Source: DATIJJ01 sp964612855
Lineage (GTDB): Bacteria > Pseudomonadota > Gammaproteobacteria > DSM-16500
Assembly (NCBI GenBank): GCA_964612855.1
Contig: CAZTDR010000037.1
Span: 1 to 25,855, forward strand
Length of the DNA stretch: 25,855 nucleotides
Reading direction: 5' to 3'
This document shows, in pieces, positions 22,556 to 25,855 of the stretch; position 1 is the stretch's first letter; every line of letters starts with the position of its first letter. The notes beneath the pieces are model-generated. The model had not been told where the DNA came from and made no database searches. It was given only the letters and a program-made list of their open reading frames with translations. The position numbers and the translations under genes are program-made.

Positions 22556-23437
22556 CTAACTCCCATGCACTTGTGCCATTACCGCTTCAACAAAATCTTC
22601 CGCTTCTTTTTCAATACCTTCACCCACTTCAAAACGAGTAAAGCTAATGACTTTAGCGCGATGTTTGTTAAGTAAATTGGCAACTAATACATCAGGATCT
22701 TTAATAAAAGGCTGACCTACTAAGCTAATTTCATCCAGATATTTTTTCAACTTGCCGGCCACCATTTTTTCAATAATATCTTGTGGCTTACCACTACCTG
22801 CTGCTTGAGCCATATAAATGGTTTTTTCTTTCGCAATAATATCGGCTGAAACTTCTTCTGGGAAAATAACCACGGGCTTGCTCGCGGCCACATGCATAGC
22901 AATATCTTTTGCTAATTCTAGATTTTCACTATCTAACTCAACTAACACACCAATGCGGCTGCCATGCAAATAAGTGCCGATGGTGGTGCTTGCATCTTTG
23001 AATACGATTCTTCTTATGTTGATGTTTTCGCCGACTTTAGCAATCAAGGTTTGACGTGCTTCATTGACTGTCATGCTGGTTCCAACCAGAGTTGCATTTC
23101 CAATAACCTCAACATCATCGATTTTTTCAGCAAGCGCTGTTTTCGCAACGGCATCTGCAAACGCAAGGAAGTTTTCATCGCGTGCGACAAAGTCTGTTTC
23201 ACTGTTAATTTCTAACATAACCACTTGTTTGCCATCCGCAGACGCTTTGATTAACACAATACCTTCTGCTGCTACACGGCTTGCTTTTTTGTCTGCTTTC
23301 GCGCGACCTCTTTTACGCAATTCTTCAATCGCGCTCTCCATGTCACCCTGGGTCACCTCTAAGGCGTTTTTGCATTCCATCATACCGGCACCGGTACGTT
23401 CTCGTAATTCTTTAACTTGTGCTGCAGTGACTGCCAT
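22556..23437 (-). CDS. tsf: Elongation factor Ts
   Basis: Exchanges GDP on EF-Tu. At 293 residues it is slightly longer than the E. coli protein (283). It has the N-terminal LRERTGAGMMECKNAL signature, the EINSETDFVARDENF signature, and a C-terminal helical module (VGQPFIKDPDVLV). TAGGAGTG lies about 9 bases before the ATG. It follows rpsB after 137 bp that contain a terminator-like hairpin, as in the rpsB-tsf operons of other bacteria. Confidence 0.98.
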   Translation of the reverse strand: MAVTAAQVKELRERTGAGMMECKNALEVTQGDMESAIEELRKRGRAKADKKASRVAAEGIVLIKASADGKQVVMLEINSETDFVARDENFLAFADAVAKTALAEKIDDVEVIGNATLVGTSMTVNEARQTLIAKVGENINIRRIVFKDASTTIGTYLHGSRIGVLVELDSENLELAKDIAMHVAASKPVVIFPEEVSADIIAKEKTIYMAQAAGSGKPQDIIEKMVAGKLKKYLDEISLVGQPFIKDPDVLVANLLNKHRAKVISFTRFEVGEGIEKEAEDFVEAVMAQVHGS

Positions 23438-23482
23438 ACGAAATCACTCCTAAAATTTTATTATCGGGGATCAATAGAAAAG

Positions 23483-23501
23483 GCGGTGAATCACTCACCG
23501 C
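23483..23501 (-). terminator. Attenuator-like hairpin between rpsB and tsf
   Basis: Read on the minus strand, GCGGTGA pairs with TCACCGC around a 5-nt loop and is followed by CTTTTC. The hairpin lies after the rpsB stop and before tsf. A partial terminator here would lower tsf relative to rpsB. The T run is short, so read-through is likely. Confidence 0.6.
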
Positions 23502-23574
23502 TTATTTAGGGGCTATTGACAATGGCTTTGGAACACACCAAACCAATTATCAACAGACCCTAGAGATTTAAAAA

Positions 23575-24345
23575 TTAGTCTTGGCCGGATTCGCTTTCTG
23601 AGCTCATTTTAACAGACTCATCGATTTCAACGAATTCCTCAACCATCGTTTGATTGATGTCTGGATTGCTTGCACGTCCGTCCAAAATCGCATTTGCAAC
23701 AGTTTGTGCATACAGTTGGATAGAACGAATAGAATCGTCGTTACCAGGAATAACATAATCAACTCCAGCTGGGCTATTGTTGGTATCAACAATACCAATG
23801 ACTGGAATGCCTAAACGATTCGCTTCTGCGATCGCAATTTTTTCATGGCCTACGTCAATAATAAATAAGGCATCTGGTAAACCGCCCATATTTTTAATAC
23901 CGCCTAAGCTGCGTTCTAATTTATCTCTTTCACGGGTCAATTGCAGAATTTCTTTCTTATTTAAACGACCAAAATTATTCTTTTCAAACATGCTTTCCAG
24001 TTCTTTCAACCGACGAATCGACTGACGAATGGTTTTATAATTCGTTAACATTCCACCCAACCAGCGATGGTTAACATAAGGCATAAAGCAACGGCTTGCT
24101 TCTTCTTTCATAATTTCTTGTGCAGCAGGTTTTGTGCCGACAAACAAAATTTTACCTTTCTTAGCTGCAATGGTGCCCATGAAATTCAGAGCATCTTTCA
24201 ACATAAGAACGGTTTTTTCTAAATTGATGATATGGATTTTGTTACGTGCACCGAAAATATATTCGCCCATTTTGGGGTTCCAATGGCACGTTTGGTGACC
24301 AAAGTGGACACCGGCTTTTAACATTTCACTCATACTAACTGACAT
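23575..24345 (-). CDS. rpsB: 30S ribosomal protein S2
   Basis: Component of the small subunit, added late and held by S1. The 256-residue protein is full length, with LKAGVHFGHQTCHWNPKM, FVGTKPAAQEIM, VNHRWLGGMLTNYKTI and LPDALFIIDVGHEKIAIAEA, and an acidic Ser-rich C-terminus. AGAGGAATAAAAA precedes the ATG. It heads the rpsB-tsf-pyrH-frr-uppS-cdsA run and is divergent from map. A leader of about 210 nt upstream is strongly foldable. Confidence 0.98.
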   Translation of the reverse strand: MSVSMSEMLKAGVHFGHQTCHWNPKMGEYIFGARNKIHIINLEKTVLMLKDALNFMGTIAAKKGKILFVGTKPAAQEIMKEEASRCFMPYVNHRWLGGMLTNYKTIRQSIRRLKELESMFEKNNFGRLNKKEILQLTRERDKLERSLGGIKNMGGLPDALFIIDVGHEKIAIAEANRLGIPVIGIVDTNNSPAGVDYVIPGNDDSIRSIQLYAQTVANAILDGRASNPDINQTMVEEFVEIDESVKMSSESESGQD

Positions 24346-24557
24346 TTTTTATTCCTCTTTCATTGGGTTAGGCCTCCACATATCGCATCTGCCAACCTGA
24401 TTAAAGGCACCCGGCAAATGATAAAGATATGTGTGTGGGTTTTTCTCTGTCTGCTGCCTGCTTTTAGCTGACATCCAAGCAACTTCGATTAGGGGTGGAT
24501 ACCAGCTAAGAACACGCTGGCATGCATGAACACTAATATTTTGATTGCTAATCAGAG
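24346..24557 (-). promoter_or_regulatory. rpsB 5' leader, probable S2 autoregulatory region
   Basis: If transcription starts near 24557, the rpsB message has a leader of about 210 nt. Just above the ribosome-binding site, CACATATC (24377-24384) pairs with GATATGTG (24426-24433), enclosing further paired segments (CAT-TGCC / GGCA-ATG and CCT / AGG). A second hairpin is CCAGC / GCTGG (24502-24520). Long structured rpsB leaders that S2 binds to repress its own operon are known in gammaproteobacteria; the position fits, but I have not matched the conserved consensus. Confidence 0.6.
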
Positions 24558-24570
24558 CCCGCCTTTATAA
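24541..24570 (+). promoter_or_regulatory. Possible map promoter sharing the rpsB -10
   Basis: TTGATT (24541-24546) lies 17 bp from TTTATA (24564-24569) on the plus strand. The core TTATAA is palindromic, so the same bases could serve as -10 in both directions. The map ATG has no clear ribosome-binding site. Confidence 0.35.
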
Positions 24571-24592
24571 CATAGTTGTTCATTTTCAACAA
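24564..24592 (-). promoter_or_regulatory. rpsB promoter, extended -10
   Basis: On the minus strand TTGTTG (24587-24592) lies 17 bp from TATAAA (24564-24569), and the -10 is preceded by TGT, forming an extended -10. GGCGGGC follows directly, a GC-rich discriminator typical of stringently controlled ribosomal promoters. Confidence 0.6.
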
Positions 24593-24605
24593 TAACTTAA
24601 TAACC

Positions 24606-25376
24606 ATGACTATCACGATCAAAACACCTGAAGAAATTGAAAAAATGCGCGTCTCTGGCCGCCTTGCCGCTGAAGTACTTGAAATGATTGGTCCTTTCGT
24701 ACGTCCTGGCGCGACGACGGATGAACTTAATCAAATTTGCCACGATTATATTACAAACGTCCAAAAAGCCATTCCAGCCCCCCTGAATTATAATGGCTTT
24801 CCCAAATCCATTTGCACTTCCGTTAATCATCAAGTTTGTCACGGCATTCCAGGTGAACGTGTCTTAAAAGAAGGCGACATTGTCAACATCGATGTAACCG
24901 TTCTCAAAGATGAATACCACGGCGATACCAGCAAAATGTTTATTCTCGGCAATAAACCCAGCATCCTCGCCGACCGACTAGTGAAAACCACATTAGAATG
25001 CCTCTACCTCGGCATTCAACAAGTTAAGCCAGGCGCGCGCTTAGGTGATATTGGCGCCGTCATTCAGGAACATGCAGAAAAAAGTCGCTTTTCTGTCGTG
25101 CGCGAATATTGCGGCCACGGCATCGGGCGCATTTTCCACGAACCCCCTAACATTCTGCATTATGGCAAAGCAGGCACGGGCGAAGAATTAAAAGAAGGCA
25201 TGATTTTTACGATTGAACCCATGATTAATGCAGGCAAACGTTTCGTTAAATTATTGCCTGACGCGTGGACCGTTGTAACCAAAGATCACAGCCTTTCTGC
25301 ACAGTGGGAACACACCATTTTGGTGACACCCACTGGATATGAAGTATTAACGAAACGCTCGGATGAAACATTCTAA
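24606..25376 (+). CDS. map: Methionine aminopeptidase type I
   Basis: Removes the initiator Met after Def. The 256-residue protein keeps every metal ligand: Asp96, Asp107, His171, Glu204 and Glu235, plus His79 in VNHQVCHG, with CGHGIGRIFHEPP and FTIEPM. The ATG giving MTITIKTPEEIEKM matches the family N-terminus; an upstream TTG frame from 24576 is rejected. The sequence before the ATG (ACTTAATAACC) holds no purine-rich box, so initiation may be weak or depend on a short leader. It is divergent from rpsB, the classic map-rpsB arrangement. Confidence 0.97.
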   Translation: MTITIKTPEEIEKMRVSGRLAAEVLEMIGPFVRPGATTDELNQICHDYITNVQKAIPAPLNYNGFPKSICTSVNHQVCHGIPGERVLKEGDIVNIDVTVLKDEYHGDTSKMFILGNKPSILADRLVKTTLECLYLGIQQVKPGARLGDIGAVIQEHAEKSRFSVVREYCGHGIGRIFHEPPNILHYGKAGTGEELKEGMIFTIEPMINAGKRFVKLLPDAWTVVTKDHSLSAQWEHTILVTPTGYEVLTKRSDETF

Positions 25377-25378
25377 TG

Positions 25379-25419
25379 CTTTTGTAGGGGCCGGACATGC
25401 AGGTCCGCGCCTACAAAAG
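25379..25419 (+). terminator. Hairpin directly after map, related to family 3
   Basis: CTTTTGTAGG (25379-25388) pairs with CCTACAAAAG (25410-25419), with inner CGGAC / GTCCG. It begins 2 bases after the map stop. The outer sequence resembles the edges of family 3. It probably ends map transcription, although no T run follows. Confidence 0.6.
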
Positions 25420-25452
25420 GCGTGATTCATAAAGAATAAAAAATTTTATCGT

Positions 25453-25800
25453 GTACGGAGAGGACAGTTGCTTTGCAGGGGACACAATTTTTTTGCAAAG
25501 CCCAGGGCATGGCACGCCATGCCCTTGCGATATTGCTAGAATTTTTGTCCCCTGCGGAGCATATCATTACCCACAAGTTTTTTAACAGCAAAGAAACGTA
25601 GGGTGGATTAGGCGTTTTTTGCCGTAATCCACCAAAATCTAAACGCTTTTTATTTTAATGCAGGTGGATTACGATGCAAAAAACGCATCTAATCCACCCT
25701 ACAGTTTATCTTTTTATTGTCATTAAAGCCTACAGTCGCAGCGCTTTTATGACTTATGGGTAATGATATGCTGCGGAGGGGACGGTTCTCTGTGCACGAC
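25453..25800. repeat. Nested palindromic region without genes
   Basis: GCAGGGGACA (25475-25484) pairs with TGTCCCCTGC (25546-25555) and encloses a perfect 9-bp hairpin, GGGCATGGC AC GCCATGCCC (25505-25524). A second inverted pair, 25553-25577 and 25753-25777, matches at 22 of 25 (CTTATGGGTAATGATATGCT type), and the GGGGAC edge continues outward on both sides. That pair brackets the family 1 element at 25598-25702. CGGAGAGGACAGTT near 25456 and CGGAGGGGACGGTT near 25774 are a diverged direct repeat. No open frame of note exists here. Confidence 0.7.
25598..25702. repeat. Family 1 paired element, asymmetric halves
   Basis: The left half is GGTGGATTAGGCG...GCCGTAATCCACC (inner stem GGC / GCC), and the right half has inner stem GATGC / GCATC. 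Both edges are GTAGGG / CCCTAC. Each half folds well by itself although the two halves are not exact complements. Confidence 0.88.
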
Positions 25801-25812
25801 AAAATTCGCAAT

Positions 25813-25855
25813 CGTCGTCCCGCGACTTGTTCGGCGTTGTTGAATAAATAGAAAA
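25813..25855. mobile_element. Possible IS5-family terminal inverted repeat, truncated by the window edge
   Basis: GGCGTTGTTGAATAAATAG (25833-25851) matches the IS903-type terminus GGCTTTGTTGAATAAATC, as I recall it, at 16 of 18 positions. Directly before it, CGTCGTCCCGCGACTTGTTC (25813-25832) looks like the first half of another palindromic repeat (CCCGCGA ... TCGCGGG) whose second half is missing, as if the element had inserted into it. No transposase is visible because the window ends here. Confidence 0.45.

Overview
The window looks like chromosomal DNA of a gammaproteobacterium, most probably from or near the order Legionellales (Coxiella/Legionella/Rickettsiella/Berkiella side). The grounds are the gammaproteobacterial housekeeping order (rpsB-tsf-pyrH-frr-uppS-cdsA ... 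bamA-skp-lpxD-fabZ-lpxA-lpxB-rnhB ... dnaE-accA-tilS-pyrG-kdsA), a moderately AT-rich base composition, the pyrG-kdsA linkage, and the absence of dxr from its usual place between frr and uppS. Coxiella and Legionella use the mevalonate route instead of DXP. The genus cannot be fixed from this window.

Layout. 196-1581 (+): an unrecognised membrane protein built from two tandem copies of one ~205-residue module. 1649-6561 (-): kdsA, pyrG, tilS, accA, with kdsA/pyrG and tilS/accA overlapping. 6701-10832 (+): dnaE and def, opposite to everything around them. 10916-11776 (-): an unrecognised protein with a Ser/Asn-rich, probably disordered tail. 11979-24345 (-): rnhB, lpxB, lpxA, fabZ, lpxD, skp, bamA, cdsA, uppS, frr, pyrH, tsf, rpsB. 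24606-25376 (+): map, divergent from rpsB. 25377-25855: no gene; nested palindromes and, at the very edge, what looks like the end of an IS5-family insertion sequence.

How the genes work together. rpsB, tsf, frr, map and def serve translation and nascent-chain processing. pyrH and pyrG make UTP and CTP. accA and fabZ feed fatty-acid synthesis. kdsA, lpxA, lpxD and lpxB make Kdo and lipid A. uppS makes the undecaprenyl carrier, cdsA the phospholipid precursor, and skp and bamA insert outer-membrane proteins. dnaE and rnhB serve replication, and tilS modifies tRNA-Ile. Translational coupling is tight (overlaps of 1-20 bp at kdsA/pyrG, tilS/accA, uppS/cdsA, frr/uppS, pyrH/frr, fabZ/lpxD; a 4-nt gap at lpxA/fabZ).

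The most distinctive layer is the intergenic DNA. About a dozen palindromic repeat units of at least four families occupy most gaps between genes: family 1 (GGTGGATTA...TAATCCACC, usually paired head to head), family 2 (GTGGGCACGCTGCGCTTTG type), family 3 (TGTAGGGGCGGACC type) and family 4 (CGTCATCCCCGAATGC type). Family 1 shows compensatory base changes within its half-hairpins. A family 1 element with perfect 44-nt arms sits where rseP is usually found. Two family 4 copies bracket the inverted dnaE. A family 3 copy supplies the last codons of tilS. No tRNA, rRNA or CRISPR array was found.
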